64,000 nucleotides of DNA from Sphingomonas sp. DG1-23 (GTDB lineage: Bacteria > Pseudomonadota > Alphaproteobacteria > Sphingomonadales > Sphingomonadaceae). Location of the stretch: assembly GCF_030730875.1 (NCBI RefSeq), contig NZ_JAVAMA010000001.1:1-64000 (forward strand), given 5' to 3'. Both the position numbers and the translations under genes were made by a program. This document shows, in pieces, positions 8,633 through 17,552 of the stretch (the stretch's first letter is position 1; each line of letters begins with the position of its first letter). Under the pieces are notes generated by a model. That model made no database searches. It worked only from the letters and a program-made list of their open reading frames with translations, and had not been told where the DNA came from.

Positions 8633-9873
8633 AGGACGGGCGTCGCCTCAAGCGGAAGCAAAGCGTTGACCCGCTCCACGATTTCCTTGTCGCCTCTCGA
8701 TCCGCGACAGACCAGCCCGTCTCGAACGGTCAGGCTGAGGACCATGCGAGCGCCCGTTTTAGCGGCCTTATCAAAGCGCTTCTTGGGCGAGCCCGTTGCG
8801 ACCATGTCCGCGGAAAAGCCGTTGTCTCGTAACAGCTTCAGAGTGTGTTGCGCCGCGCCGATTGCGAAATCGTCTTCAACCGCAATCACAACGAGGGGCG
8901 GCTCGATCGCCGGCTCCGCGATCAGCATCGCCAGCCGCTCGACACCTGCGGCCCAGCCCACGCCCGGCGTCTCCGGCCCACCGAGCGAGCCAATCAGGCC
9001 GTCATAGCGCCCGCCGGCGAGGACGGTGCCCTGCGCGCCCAGCCGATCGGTGACGAACTCGAACGCAGTGTGGCGATAATAATCCAGCCCGCGCACCAGC
9101 CGCGAATTGCGCGTCCATTGCACCCCCGCCGCATCGAGCCCGTCGGTGACCGCCTTGAAGAAGGCCGCGGCCTCCTCGGTCAGATAGGCGTCGATGTCCG
9201 GCGCGCTGTCGGCGATCGGGCGGTCGCGCGGGTCCTTCGAATCGAGGATGCGCATCGGGTTCTTGTCGAGCCGGACCTGGCTGTCCTCGGACAGCGCGTC
9301 GCGATGCGCCTCGAAATGCGCGACCAGCGCCGTGCGCCACGCATCGCGGGTCTCGACGTCGCCCAAGGTATTGAGCTGGAGCGTCACGCCCTCGGCGATA
9401 CCGAGCTCGTGGAGCAACTGATCGGCGAGGACGAGCAATTCGACGTCCGCGGCGGGCTCGGCCGCACCGATGATCTCGGAATCGATCTGGTGGAACTGGC
9501 GGAAGCGCCCCTTTTGCGGGCGCTCGTAGCGGAACACCGGGCCCGCGGTGACCAGCTTGAGCGGCGCATATTGCTGCCAGCCCTCGGTGATATAGGCGCG
9601 GGCGATCCCGGCAGTGAATTCAGGGCGCAAGGTCAGCGAATCGCCGCCGCGGTCCTCGAAGGTGTACATCTCCTTGGAGACGACATCCGAGGTCTCGCCC
9701 ATCGAGCGGGCGAACACGCCGGTCGCCTCGAACACGGGGATGTCGACGCGCTGGAAGCAATAGAGCCGCCGGACGCGCTCGAACGTGTCGAGCACGTGCG
9801 CGAAGCGCCTTTGCTCGTCGCCGAAAATGTCCTGGGTGCCCCGGATGCGCTTGGGGGTTTCGATACGTGCCAT
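8629..9873 (-). CDS. hisS: Histidine--tRNA ligase
   Basis: Class II aminoacyl-tRNA synthetase charging tRNA-His. The 414-residue protein shows motif 2 as [19 protein letters not shown], the HisRS-specific signature [16 protein letters not shown], and motif 3 near [15 protein letters not shown]. An anticodon-binding C-terminal domain begins near residue 325. The N-terminus [20 protein letters not shown] is typical. It is the first gene of hisS-prfA-prmC, with a four-base ATGA overlap with prfA. Confidence 0.97.
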   Translation of the reverse strand: MARIETPKRIRGTQDIFGDEQRRFAHVLDTFERVRRLYCFQRVDIPVFEATGVFARSMGETSDVVSKEMYTFEDRGGDSLTLRPEFTAGIARAYITEGWQQYAPLKLVTAGPVFRYERPQKGRFRQFHQIDSEIIGAAEPAADVELLVLADQLLHELGIAEGVTLQLNTLGDVETRDAWRTALVAHFEAHRDALSEDSQVRLDKNPMRILDSKDPRDRPIADSAPDIDAYLTEEAAAFFKAVTDGLDAAGVQWTRNSRLVRGLDYYRHTAFEFVTDRLGAQGTVLAGGRYDGLIGSLGGPETPGVGWAAGVERLAMLIAEPAIEPPLVVIAVEDDFAIGAAQHTLKLLRDNGFSADMVATGSPKKRFDKAAKTGARMVLSLTVRDGLVCRGSRGDKEIVERVNALLPLEATPVL

Positions 9874-9982
9874 TTCGGCCGGGTTTCTAGGGCGTTCGCA
9901 AAATTTGCGCCACTCCCTTTAAACACGCCGCGACGCGCCCATATTCCCTTTCGAGTTCAACAACATGGAAGGAGGTGATCGA

Positions 9983-10054
9983 ATGTCTCATTGTCAAACG
10001 CCGTCTGCGGCGCGCACTCAGGCTTCGGTTCGCTCCCTGCGCGCCGCCGCCTGA
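9983..10054 (+). CDS. Small ORF with consensus ribosome site, possible leader peptide
   Basis: An ATG opens a 23-codon frame (MSHCQTPSAARTQ, then ASVRSLRAAA) ending in TGA. It is preceded by AAGGAGGTGATCGA, fully complementary to the 3' end of 16S rRNA, with 7-base spacing from AGGAGG; no other gene in the window has such a site. The peptide is basic, with no hydrophobic helix. A GC-rich hairpin ends 73 bases later, before the efflux operon. This arrangement fits a leader peptide with attenuator, or a free-standing short gene with its own terminator. Function is not recognised; a chance frame cannot be excluded. Confidence 0.5.
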   Translation: MSHCQTPSAARTQASVRSLRAAA

Positions 10055-10095
10055 GGCTTAAATTCAAGGTCGCTCGCCGCAGCGGCTGACAATGG

Positions 10096-10127
10096 AAAGG
10101 CCGTTTCCCGCAAGGGAAGCGGCCTTT
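10096..10127 (+). terminator. Rho-independent terminator-like hairpin
   Basis: AAAGGCCGTTTCCC pairs with GGGAAGCGGCCTTT across a GCAA tetraloop: 14 bp with a single G-U pair. It ends in a short T-run (TTTCGT). It follows the 23-codon ORF and precedes the efflux operon, so it could terminate the short transcript or act as an attenuator. Confidence 0.65.
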
Positions 10128-10156
10128 CGTGTATCTGCCCGCTTTCGCGTATCCGG

Positions 10157-10173
10157 AATGTGTCTGACACATT
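10157..10173. promoter_or_regulatory. 17-bp palindrome upstream of the efflux operon (operator candidate)
   Basis: AATGTGTC-T-GACACATT is a perfect 8-bp-arm dyad about 104 bp before the adaptor start. Efflux operons of this class are commonly repressed by TetR-family proteins binding such dyads; no regulator gene is adjacent here, so the binding protein is unknown. Confidence 0.5.
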
Positions 10174-10276
10174 CTGATACATTTCTTCCCTAGTAGCCGC
10201 GCAACCAGCTGCCCTATGGGCGAGTTTCGGAACTGAACTGCGCCCTCCCAATGGGCGCTACGAGCGGGTCTGCGAA

Positions 10277-11512
10277 TTGAATCTGAACCTATCGAACCTC
10301 AACGGCCGATCGGGCGTGGCGCTCTGCGTGGCGGCCCTCCTCCTCGCGTCTTGCAGCAGTGGCAGCGGCGATGCCCAGAAAAAGGGCGGGCGCGGCCCGA
10401 GCGGCCCGGTCCAGGTCGGCTATGTCGTGGTGCAGCCGACCAGCGTGCCGGTGACCACCGAGCTGGCGGGCCGCGTCACCGCCTTCCAGATGTCCGAGGT
10501 GCGGCCGCAGGTCGCCGGGATCGTCCAGCGACGCTTCTTCAAGGAAGGCTCGATCGTCCGCGCCGGGCAGACGCTCTACCAGATCGATCCGAGCCTCTAT
10601 CAGGCGCAGGCATCCGAAGCCGAGGCCAATTTGCAGAGCGCGCGCGCCACCGCCGAGGCGGCGCGGGTCCGCGCCGACCGCTATCGCCCGCTTGCGAAGA
10701 TGGAAGCGGTCAGCCAACAGGATTATACCGACGCCGCAGCGCAAGCGCGGCAGGCGAGCGCCGCGGTCGCGCAGAACAACGCCCAGCTGCGCACCGCGCA
10801 GATCAATCTGCGCTTCACGCGCGTCCCCGCCCCGATCACCGGCCGGATCGGCCGCTCGCTGGTCACCGAAGGCGCCTTGGTCACCACCAACCAGGCCGAT
10901 CCGCTCGCGGTGATCCAGCGGCTCGACCCGATCTTCGTCGACATCCAGCAATCGAGCGCCGACCTGCTCGCGCTTCGCAAATCGCTGGCGCAGGGCGGAC
11001 TCGCGCCAGCCAGTGCCGTGGTCCGCCTCAAGCTCGAGGATGGCAGCGACTACGGCCAGACCGGCACGGTCGAATTCTCCGAAGTGATGGTCAACGAGAA
11101 TACCGGCACGGTGACGCTGCGCGCGCGCTTCCCCAATGCCGAGGGCATTTTGCTGCCGGGCATGTTCGCGCGGGCCACTTTCGCGCAGGGGATCGACCGC
11201 CAGGCGTTTCTCGTCCCGCAGGCCGGCCTGTCGCGCGATCCGCGCGGCAACGCGACCGTCTATATCGTCGGCCCGGGCAATCGCGCGGTGGCGCGGACCG
11301 TGATCGCCCAACGCACGCTCGGCGCCAATTGGGTCGTGACGCAGGGCCTCGCGCCCGGCGACAAGGTCATCGTCCAGGGCACCGCCAATCTGCGCCCCGA
11401 CGCCGAGATCCGCCCCGTCCCCGTCACCACGCCGCAGAAGATCGAGGCGCCGAAGGGCGGCGCGCAAGGCAATCAGGGCGCGCAGGGTGGCGCGGCGAAG
11501 AAGGGCGGCTGA
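10277..11512 (+). CDS. RND efflux periplasmic adaptor (AcrA/MexA family lipoprotein)
   Basis: Membrane-fusion protein linking the inner-membrane pump to the outer-membrane channel. It is 411 residues with a lipoprotein signal (VAALLLASCSS; Cys is the lipidation site). The barrel-sandwich/lipoyl half-motifs lie around EVRPQVAGIVQRRFFKEGSI and FTRVPAPITGRIGRSLVTEG, with a helical hairpin between them (residues about 110-170) rich in Ala/Gln. The beta-barrel and membrane-proximal domains follow. The tail is Gly/Ala/Lys-rich and low-complexity. The start is TTG at 10277; an alternative is not obvious. The pump gene begins 6 bp downstream, so the two are one operon. Confidence 0.93.
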   Translation: MNLNLSNLNGRSGVALCVAALLLASCSSGSGDAQKKGGRGPSGPVQVGYVVVQPTSVPVTTELAGRVTAFQMSEVRPQVAGIVQRRFFKEGSIVRAGQTLYQIDPSLYQAQASEAEANLQSARATAEAARVRADRYRPLAKMEAVSQQDYTDAAAQARQASAAVAQNNAQLRTAQINLRFTRVPAPITGRIGRSLVTEGALVTTNQADPLAVIQRLDPIFVDIQQSSADLLALRKSLAQGGLAPASAVVRLKLEDGSDYGQTGTVEFSEVMVNENTGTVTLRARFPNAEGILLPGMFARATFAQGIDRQAFLVPQAGLSRDPRGNATVYIVGPGNRAVARTVIAQRTLGANWVVTQGLAPGDKVIVQGTANLRPDAEIRPVPVTTPQKIEAPKGGAQGNQGAQGGAAKKGG

Positions 11513-11518
11513 CCCCCT

Positions 11519-14500
11519 ATGTCTCGCATATTCATCGATCGCCCGATCTTCGCCTGGGTGATCGCGATCATCGTCATGCTGATGGGGGTCGGAGCGATCA
11601 TGTCGCTCCCCATCGCGCAATATCCCGACGTCGCGCCGCCGCAAGTCAACGTCCGCGCCTCCTATCCCGGCGCCTCGGCCGAGACGGTGCAGAATTCGGT
11701 CACGCAGGTGATCGAGCAGCAGCTCACGGGTATCGACGGTCTGATCTATTTCAGCTCGTCCTCGACCTCGCGCGGGCAGGTCAACATCTCGGCGACGTTC
11801 GAGAAGGGCACCGATCCGGACATCGCGCAGGTCCAGGTCCAGAACCAGGTCCAGCAGGCGCTCTCGAGGCTGCCGCAGCAGGTCCAGCAGCAGGGGTTGC
11901 GCGTCACCAAGTCGAACCCCGACTTTCTGATGATCGTCGGAGTCTATGACGAGACCGACAAGCGCACCAACCAGGACGTATCGGACTGGATGGCTTCGAA
12001 CATGCAGGACACGCTGGCCCGCACGCCCGGCGTCGGCGACACCAACGTGTTCGGCGCGCCCTATGCGATGCGGATCTGGCTGAACCCCGATCGGCTGGCG
12101 AGCTATGCGCTGATGCCGAGCGACGTCATCACCGCGATTCAGAACCAGAACACCGAAGTCGCCGCGGGCGAGATCGGCGGCCAGCCGCAGCCGAGCACCC
12201 AGATGCTCAACGCGACGGTCACCGCCCAGTCGCGCCTTCAGACCCCGCAGCAGTTCGAGCAGATCATCCTCAAGACCGAGACCAGCGGCGCCAACGTGCT
12301 GCTGAAGGACGTCGCCCGGGTCGAGCTGGGTGCCGAGAGCTACAACGCGGTCAGCCGGGTCAACGGCCATCCCGGCGCGGGCATCGCGGTCAGCCTCGCG
12401 CCGGGCGCCGACGCGCTCGAAACCGCCGAGCTGGTCAAGGCCAAGGTCGAGGAGATCGCCCGCAGCTTCCCCGCCGGCTTCAAATTCGCTTATGCCAACG
12501 ACACCACCGCGTTCATCAAGCTTTCGATCGAGGAAGTGGTCAAGACGCTGGTCGAGGCGATCGTCCTCGTCGTGATCGTGATGTTCATCTTCCTGCAGAA
12601 CTGGCGGGCGACGCTGATCCCGTTCATCGCGGTGCCGGTGGTGCTGCTCGGCACGTTCGCGGTGTTCTATGCGCTCGGCTTCTCGATCAACACGCTGACC
12701 CTGTTCGGGCTGGTGCTGGCGATCGGCATGCTCGTCGACGACGCGATCGTGGTGGTCGAGAATGTCGAACGGCTGATGGAGGAGGATCCCGACCTCTCTC
12801 CGCGCGACGCGACGATCCAGTCGATGGAACAGATCCAGTTCGCCTTGGTCGGCATCGGGCTGGTGCTCTCGGCGGTGTTCCTGCCGATGGCGTTCTTCGG
12901 CGGCTCCACCGGCGTGATCTATCGGCAATTCTCGGTTACGATCGTCTCGGCGATGGTGCTGTCGGTGCTGGTCGCGCTGATCCTCACACCCGCGCTGACC
13001 GCTACCTTGCTCCGGAAGAAGAGCGAGGAGCATAATGGCTGGGTCGAGCGGCGCTTTCCCGCGGTCGGCCGCTTCTTCGCCAGAGCACGCGACTGGTTCA
13101 ACACCAATTTCGATCGCGGGGTGCAGCGTTATGTCGGCGGCGTCACCAAGGTGGTCGACCGCAAATGGCTGTTCCTTTTGCTCTATGCCGCCGTCTGCCT
13201 GTTGCTGGTGCTGATGTTCACGCGCCTTCCCACCGGCTTCCTGCCGACCGAGGACCAGGGCGCGGCATCGGTGCAGTTCCGTCTCCCCGCCGGCGCAACG
13301 CAGAGCCGCACGCAGGAAGTGCAGCGCGCGGTCGAGCGCTATTTCATGGAACAGGAAGGCAAGAACACCGCGACGATGTTCACCGTCACCGGCGGCGGCG
13401 GCGGTGGCGGCGCCAGCGGCCAGAATACCGGGCAGGGCTTCATCAACCTTGCCGATTGGTCCGCGCGGCACGGCAAGGAGAATGCCGCCGAGGCGATCGT
13501 CCAGCGTGCGTCGGGCGCGTTCCGCAATTTCCGCGATGCGCAGGTCTTCGCGCTCGTGCCCCCGGCAATCCGCGGGCTCGGACAGTCGAGCGGCTTCACG
13601 ATGCAGCTCCAGAATGCCAGCGGCATGCCGCGCGACCAGTTCCTCGCCGCGCGCGACAAATTGCTCGCCGCCGCCAACAGCGATCCGGCGCTGGCGCAGG
13701 TACGCCTCTCCGACTTGCCCGACGTTGCGACGCTCAAGGTCGACATCGACCAGCAGAAGCTCGCTGCGCTCGGGCTCGCCCAGGGCGACGTCAATTCGAC
13801 GCTGTCGACCGCATGGGGCGGCCGCTACGTCAACGACTTCATCGATCGCGGCCGGGTGAAGCGCGTCTATGTCCAGGGCGACGCGCAATATCGCGCCAGC
13901 CCGGACAATATCGACGAATGGTTCGTCCGCACCCGCAGCGGCGAGATGGCCCCTTTCTCGTCCTTCGCGCAGACCAGCTGGGCCACCGCGCCGACGACCA
14001 TGTCGCGCTTTCAGGGCATTCCCGCCTTCGAGATCCAGGGCCAGGCCGCGCCGGGCCAGAGCTCGGGCGAGGCGATGCGCCGGATGGAGGAACTGGCATC
14101 GCAGATTCCGGGCACCAGCGTCGCCTGGTCGGGGCTGTCGTTCCAGGAGCGGCTGTCCTCGGGACAGGCGCCATATCTCTACGCGGTGTCGCTGCTGGTG
14201 GTGTTCCTGTGCCTTGCCGCCTTGTATGAAAGCTGGAGCATTCCGGTGGCGGTGCTGCTGGTTATTCCGCTCGGGCTGGTCGGGGCGGTGTTCGCGGTGA
14301 CTCTCCGCGGGCTGCAGAACGACGTCTATCTCCAGATCGGACTGCTCACCACGATGGGCCTCGCCGCCAAGAACGCGATCCTGATGATCGAGTTCGCGGA
14401 GCGCGCCGAGAAGGAAGGCAAGCGCGTGATCGACGCGGCGCTCGAGGCGGCCCGTATCCGGCTCCGCCCGATCCTGATGACCAGCCTCGCCTTCATCTTC

Positions 14501-14707
14501 GGCGTGCTGCCGCTGGCGATCTCGACCGGTGCCGGCGCGAACAGCCGCATCGCGATCGGCACCGCGGTGATCGGCGGCATGCTGACCGCGACGATCCTCG
14601 CGATCTTCTACATCCCCCTGTTCTTCGTGCTCGTCCGTCGCGGGGTGCGCGACGGCCTGAAGGCAGCGCGCGCGCGGTTCGGGCGGAATCGGGAGGCGCA
14701 GGCATGA
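11519..14707 (+). CDS. RND multidrug efflux permease (AcrB/MexB family, HAE1)
   Basis: Proton-driven trimeric inner-membrane pump, 1062 residues, the normal length. It starts MSRIFIDRPIFAWVIAI. The proton-relay aspartates lie in TM4 (GMLVDDAIVVVENVERLMEE, about residues 400-420). The TM10 lysine is in GLAAKNAILMIEFAERAEKE (about residues 940-960). The substrate-binding porter segments and a glycine-rich loop (GGGGGGGASGQNTGQGFINL) are present. It sits between adaptor and outer-membrane factor; its stop overlaps the start of the latter by four bases. Substrates cannot be told from sequence; hydrophobic drugs, bile-type compounds or plant phenolics are typical for the family. Confidence 0.96.
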   Translation: MSRIFIDRPIFAWVIAIIVMLMGVGAIMSLPIAQYPDVAPPQVNVRASYPGASAETVQNSVTQVIEQQLTGIDGLIYFSSSSTSRGQVNISATFEKGTDPDIAQVQVQNQVQQALSRLPQQVQQQGLRVTKSNPDFLMIVGVYDETDKRTNQDVSDWMASNMQDTLARTPGVGDTNVFGAPYAMRIWLNPDRLASYALMPSDVITAIQNQNTEVAAGEIGGQPQPSTQMLNATVTAQSRLQTPQQFEQIILKTETSGANVLLKDVARVELGAESYNAVSRVNGHPGAGIAVSLAPGADALETAELVKAKVEEIARSFPAGFKFAYANDTTAFIKLSIEEVVKTLVEAIVLVVIVMFIFLQNWRATLIPFIAVPVVLLGTFAVFYALGFSINTLTLFGLVLAIGMLVDDAIVVVENVERLMEEDPDLSPRDATIQSMEQIQFALVGIGLVLSAVFLPMAFFGGSTGVIYRQFSVTIVSAMVLSVLVALILTPALTATLLRKKSEEHNGWVERRFPAVGRFFARARDWFNTNFDRGVQRYVGGVTKVVDRKWLFLLLYAAVCLLLVLMFTRLPTGFLPTEDQGAASVQFRLPAGATQSRTQEVQRAVERYFMEQEGKNTATMFTVTGGGGGGGASGQNTGQGFINLADWSARHGKENAAEAIVQRASGAFRNFRDAQVFALVPPAIRGLGQSSGFTMQLQNASGMPRDQFLAARDKLLAAANSDPALAQVRLSDLPDVATLKVDIDQQKLAALGLAQGDVNSTLSTAWGGRYVNDFIDRGRVKRVYVQGDAQYRASPDNIDEWFVRTRSGEMAPFSSFAQTSWATAPTTMSRFQGIPAFEIQGQAAPGQSSGEAMRRMEELASQIPGTSVAWSGLSFQERLSSGQAPYLYAVSLLVVFLCLAALYESWSIPVAVLLVIPLGLVGAVFAVTLRGLQNDVYLQIGLLTTMGLAAKNAILMIEFAERAEKEGKRVIDAALEAARIRLRPILMTSLAFIFGVLPLAISTGAGANSRIAIGTAVIGGMLTATILAIFYIPLFFVLVRRGVRDGLKAARARFGRNREAQA

Positions 14708-16146
14708 AGCGCGCGGCACTGATCCTTCTCGTCGGAACTGCCCTCGCCAGCTGCTCGATGGAGCCGAAATACGTTCAGCCCGCGGCGCCCGTGCCGCCGA
14801 GCTGGCCGGCCGGCGACGCCTATCTGGCGAACAGCGAAGCGACGCTGCCGGCGGTCACCTATCGCGACATCTTCCGCGATGCGCGGCTCCAGAAGCTGAT
14901 CGAACGGGCGATCGCCGAGAATCGCGACCTGCGCCTCGCCGCGGCGAATATCCGGGCGGCGCGCGAGCAATATCGCATCCAGCGAGCCGATCGCTTCCCT
15001 GAAGTCACCGCCGGCGCCGGCGCTACCGCTTCGGACGGCCAGAGCAGCAGCGGATCGACCGCGGGATCGGGCACCCGCACCCGCTTCACCGCCGACGCGG
15101 GGATCACCGGGTTCGAACTCGACCTGTTCGGGCGCGTCGCCTCGCTGACCCGCGCCGAACAGAACCGCTATTTCGCCACCGAAGCGGGCGCACGGGCGAC
15201 ATGGCTGACCCTGGTCGGCGACGTCGCCGATGCGTGGCTGCGCTATGCGGCCGACGCCAGTCTGCTCAAGATCGCGCAGGATACCGCCGCCAATGCCGAG
15301 AACAGCGTTCGCCTGACCAGGGCGCGGCTGGAAGGCGGGATCGCGCCGCGGACCGATCTGCGCCAGGCCGAGCAAGTGCTCGAAGGCGCGCGCGCCGACC
15401 TCGCCGAGCAACGCACCGCGCTCGCGCAGGACGTCAACGCGCTGCAATTGCTGATCGGCGCGCCGGTGGACCCGACCTTGCTCCCCGCTTCGCTCGACGA
15501 AGCTGCGCCCATGATCGCCGAGCTGCCGGCAGGGATCGATTCGAGCGTGCTGCTCCGCCGCCCCGACGTGGTGCAGGCCGAATATACGCTGCGCGCCGCC
15601 AATGCCGAGATCGGTGCCGCGCGCGCGGCCTTGTTCCCGCGCCTCTCGCTCACCGGACTGCTCGGCCTCGCCAGCAACGCGCTGACCGGATTGTTCAGCG
15701 GCGGCGGGTTCAACTGGTCCGCGGGTGTCGACGCGAATTATTCGATCTTCAACGCCGGCGCCGGCCGCGCCAATGTCCGATTGACCGAGGCGCAGCGCGA
15801 GGCGGCGGTCGCCACCTATGAGCGCGCGATCCAGTCGGCATTCCGCGAAGTCGCCGACGCGCTGGCGCGGCGCGGGACGATCACCGAGCAATTGCGTGCG
15901 ACCCAGGCCCAAACCGACGCCGCCGCCGACACCTATCGCCTTGCCGAAGCGCGCTATCGCGGCGGCATCGACACCTTCCTGTCGAGCCTCGATGCCCAGC
16001 GCTCGCTCTATTCGGCGCGCCGCACCCTGGTGAACACGCGGCTGGTGCAGGCGAGCAATCTGGTGACCCTGTACCGCACGCTCGGTGGCGACTCGCTGCT
16101 CCGCGCGACGCCGCAAGGGCCCGAGGCGACCGCGCCGCAGCCTTAG
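14704..16146 (+). CDS. RND efflux outer-membrane factor (OprM/NodT family lipoprotein)
   Basis: Outer-membrane channel of the tripartite pump, 480 residues, with a lipoprotein signal (GTALASCSMEPKY; Cys about residue 17) and two OEP repeats. The family signature YVQPAAPVPPSWP is near the N-terminus, and FELDLFGRVASLTRAEQNRY and NYSIFNAGAGRANVRLTEAQ mark the repeats. Its ATG overlaps the permease stop (ATGA). The gene ends in a four-base convergent overlap with the halogenase-like gene on the other strand. Confidence 0.94.
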   Translation: MKRAALILLVGTALASCSMEPKYVQPAAPVPPSWPAGDAYLANSEATLPAVTYRDIFRDARLQKLIERAIAENRDLRLAAANIRAAREQYRIQRADRFPEVTAGAGATASDGQSSSGSTAGSGTRTRFTADAGITGFELDLFGRVASLTRAEQNRYFATEAGARATWLTLVGDVADAWLRYAADASLLKIAQDTAANAENSVRLTRARLEGGIAPRTDLRQAEQVLEGARADLAEQRTALAQDVNALQLLIGAPVDPTLLPASLDEAAPMIAELPAGIDSSVLLRRPDVVQAEYTLRAANAEIGAARAALFPRLSLTGLLGLASNALTGLFSGGGFNWSAGVDANYSIFNAGAGRANVRLTEAQREAAVATYERAIQSAFREVADALARRGTITEQLRATQAQTDAAADTYRLAEARYRGGIDTFLSSLDAQRSLYSARRTLVNTRLVQASNLVTLYRTLGGDSLLRATPQGPEATAPQP

Positions 16147-17552
16147 GTCCCCGGCACGCCGCAGCGCGCGAGATAGTCGGCATAGGACGGCAGTCGCCCC
16201 GGCAATTGCGCGAGGCCGGCGCGCATCTCCGTCATTCGCGTCGCCGCCGTGTCGGCGGGCACCGCCGCAGCGCACGGGTCGATCGCCTGCGGCACCACCC
16301 CGAGCCCGAGCAAAGCCGCGATCCAGACTTCCTCGAGCAGGCTGTCCTCGTCCTTATGGACGAAACGGCCGCGACGCTCGAATTGATCGAGGACGCGTGC
16401 GAGGCTGTCCGGCACTTCGATCCTCGTGCCGGCGCGGAGATAATGCAGCGCCTGAAAGTCGCGCATCCCCTCGGCCTCGGCACGCGACCGGCGGTTATAT
16501 TCGGCGGTCTCGACCGGGTGGCAGTCGCGGCCCGGCAGCAATTCGATCGCGCGGGCGATGCCGCTGTGCGCGAGGTGAAGATTGGGCCAGTGCAGCGGAT
16601 CGAGCGCGACGGCGGCGTCGCCGAGCGCGAGGACGTTGCGGACCCACGGTTCGGCGCGCCGGCCGGGACGGATCGCGACCGAATTGTCGCCGCCATCCGA
16701 CGAGGCGTGGACCCGTCCGAGCAAGGTTTTGCCGGGTAGCGACGATACGAATTGCCAGTCCTGCACGCCGCCGCCGATGATGGTGTCGTTGGGATCGGCC
16801 GCGCTGGGCGGCGCCTCGACGATCGCCACCCGATCGCAGGGCAGCGCGCTGCTCCAATCCTCGAAACCACCCGAAGACAGGGCCGCCAGCGGCGCCGCCG
16901 GGCCCGAGGCGTCGAGATAGAGATCGGCTTCGACTCGCCGGCCGTCGTCCAGCAGCACCGCTGCGACTCCGCCATCGGCACGCCCCTCGACGCTGCCGAA
17001 CGTGCCGGCGAGCCGGGTGACGCGCAGCCGATCGGCCAGCGCTGCGAGCAAATCCCGGTAGCGCGCGGGGTCCAGCCGCAGGGCATAATCGAAGGCCGCG
17101 AGCGGCGTGCCGGGCTGCGGATGGACGAACTTGCCCGCTTCGGCGATCACTCCGGCGGGCGCGTGAAGGTGCCACGCCCCGGCGCGGCCTTCGCGGCGGG
17201 CACGCGCCCAGAGCTGGTGAAAGGCGATCTTGCCCGCGGGCGCGCCATGCTCGCCATGGACATGCACCCAGGTTTCGGCGCCAGCGGGCCAATGCTCGAA
17301 GCGCAGCCCGAGCCGCGGCACCGCGGCGCCGGCACCGAGCAGCGCCTGCTCGTCCATGCCGATGCTCGCATGGAAGCGGTGGATCGCGCTCGTGCTTCCC
17401 GGCAAGCGATCGGCGAGCGCGGCGGGATCAAGCGGTGTCTCGACCATGGTGATCGCGAGTTGCGGCAGCGCGCGGGCGAAAGCGGCCGCGGCGGACAGGC
17501 CGACGATGCCGCCGCCGAGGATGGCGATGCTGCGGATCGCGCGGTCGCTCAT
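16143..17552 (-). CDS. Tryptophan-halogenase-like flavoprotein lacking canonical catalytic residues
   Basis: A 469-residue protein of the flavin-dependent halogenase fold. It has an N-terminal dinucleotide motif IAILGGGIVGLSAAAAFA (residues 9-26) and a second FAD motif around NVLALGDAAVALDPL (307-320). Compared with its neighbour, the position of the halogenating Lys is Arg (VPRLGLRF, R80). The WxWxIP motif is replaced by DWQFVSSLPG. The Glu in the LEPLES motif is replaced by His (LDPLHWPN, H321). It is therefore unlikely to halogenate as known enzymes do; it may bind flavin for another reaction or act with its partner. It is translationally coupled to the upstream halogenase (ATGA overlap). 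Confidence 0.78.
   Translation of the reverse strand: MSDRAIRSIAILGGGIVGLSAAAAFARALPQLAITMVETPLDPAALADRLPGSTSAIHRFHASIGMDEQALLGAGAAVPRLGLRFEHWPAGAETWVHVHGEHGAPAGKIAFHQLWARARREGRAGAWHLHAPAGVIAEAGKFVHPQPGTPLAAFDYALRLDPARYRDLLAALADRLRVTRLAGTFGSVEGRADGGVAAVLLDDGRRVEADLYLDASGPAAPLAALSSGGFEDWSSALPCDRVAIVEAPPSAADPNDTIIGGGVQDWQFVSSLPGKTLLGRVHASSDGGDNSVAIRPGRRAEPWVRNVLALGDAAVALDPLHWPNLHLAHSGIARAIELLPGRDCHPVETAEYNRRSRAEAEGMRDFQALHYLRAGTRIEVPDSLARVLDQFERRGRFVHKDEDSLLEEVWIAALLGLGVVPQAIDPCAAAVPADTAATRMTEMRAGLAQLPGRLPSYADYLARCGVPGT

Larger units (their letters stand above)
9874..10276. other. 403-bp intergenic region between divergent hisS and the RND efflux operon
   Basis: This stretch holds, in order, the hisS upstream region, a 23-codon ORF with a perfect ribosome site (9983-10054), a terminator-like hairpin (10096-10127), and a 17-bp palindrome (10157-10173). 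About 100 bp of undistinguished leader precede the efflux adaptor start. Each element is listed separately. Confidence 0.8.

Noticed and set aside
10289-14719. 1476-codon open frame on the minus strand across the efflux operon
   Set aside because: It is the antisense shadow of two well-supported RND genes in GC-rich DNA. The protein is a low-complexity Arg/Asp/His-rich string with no domain.
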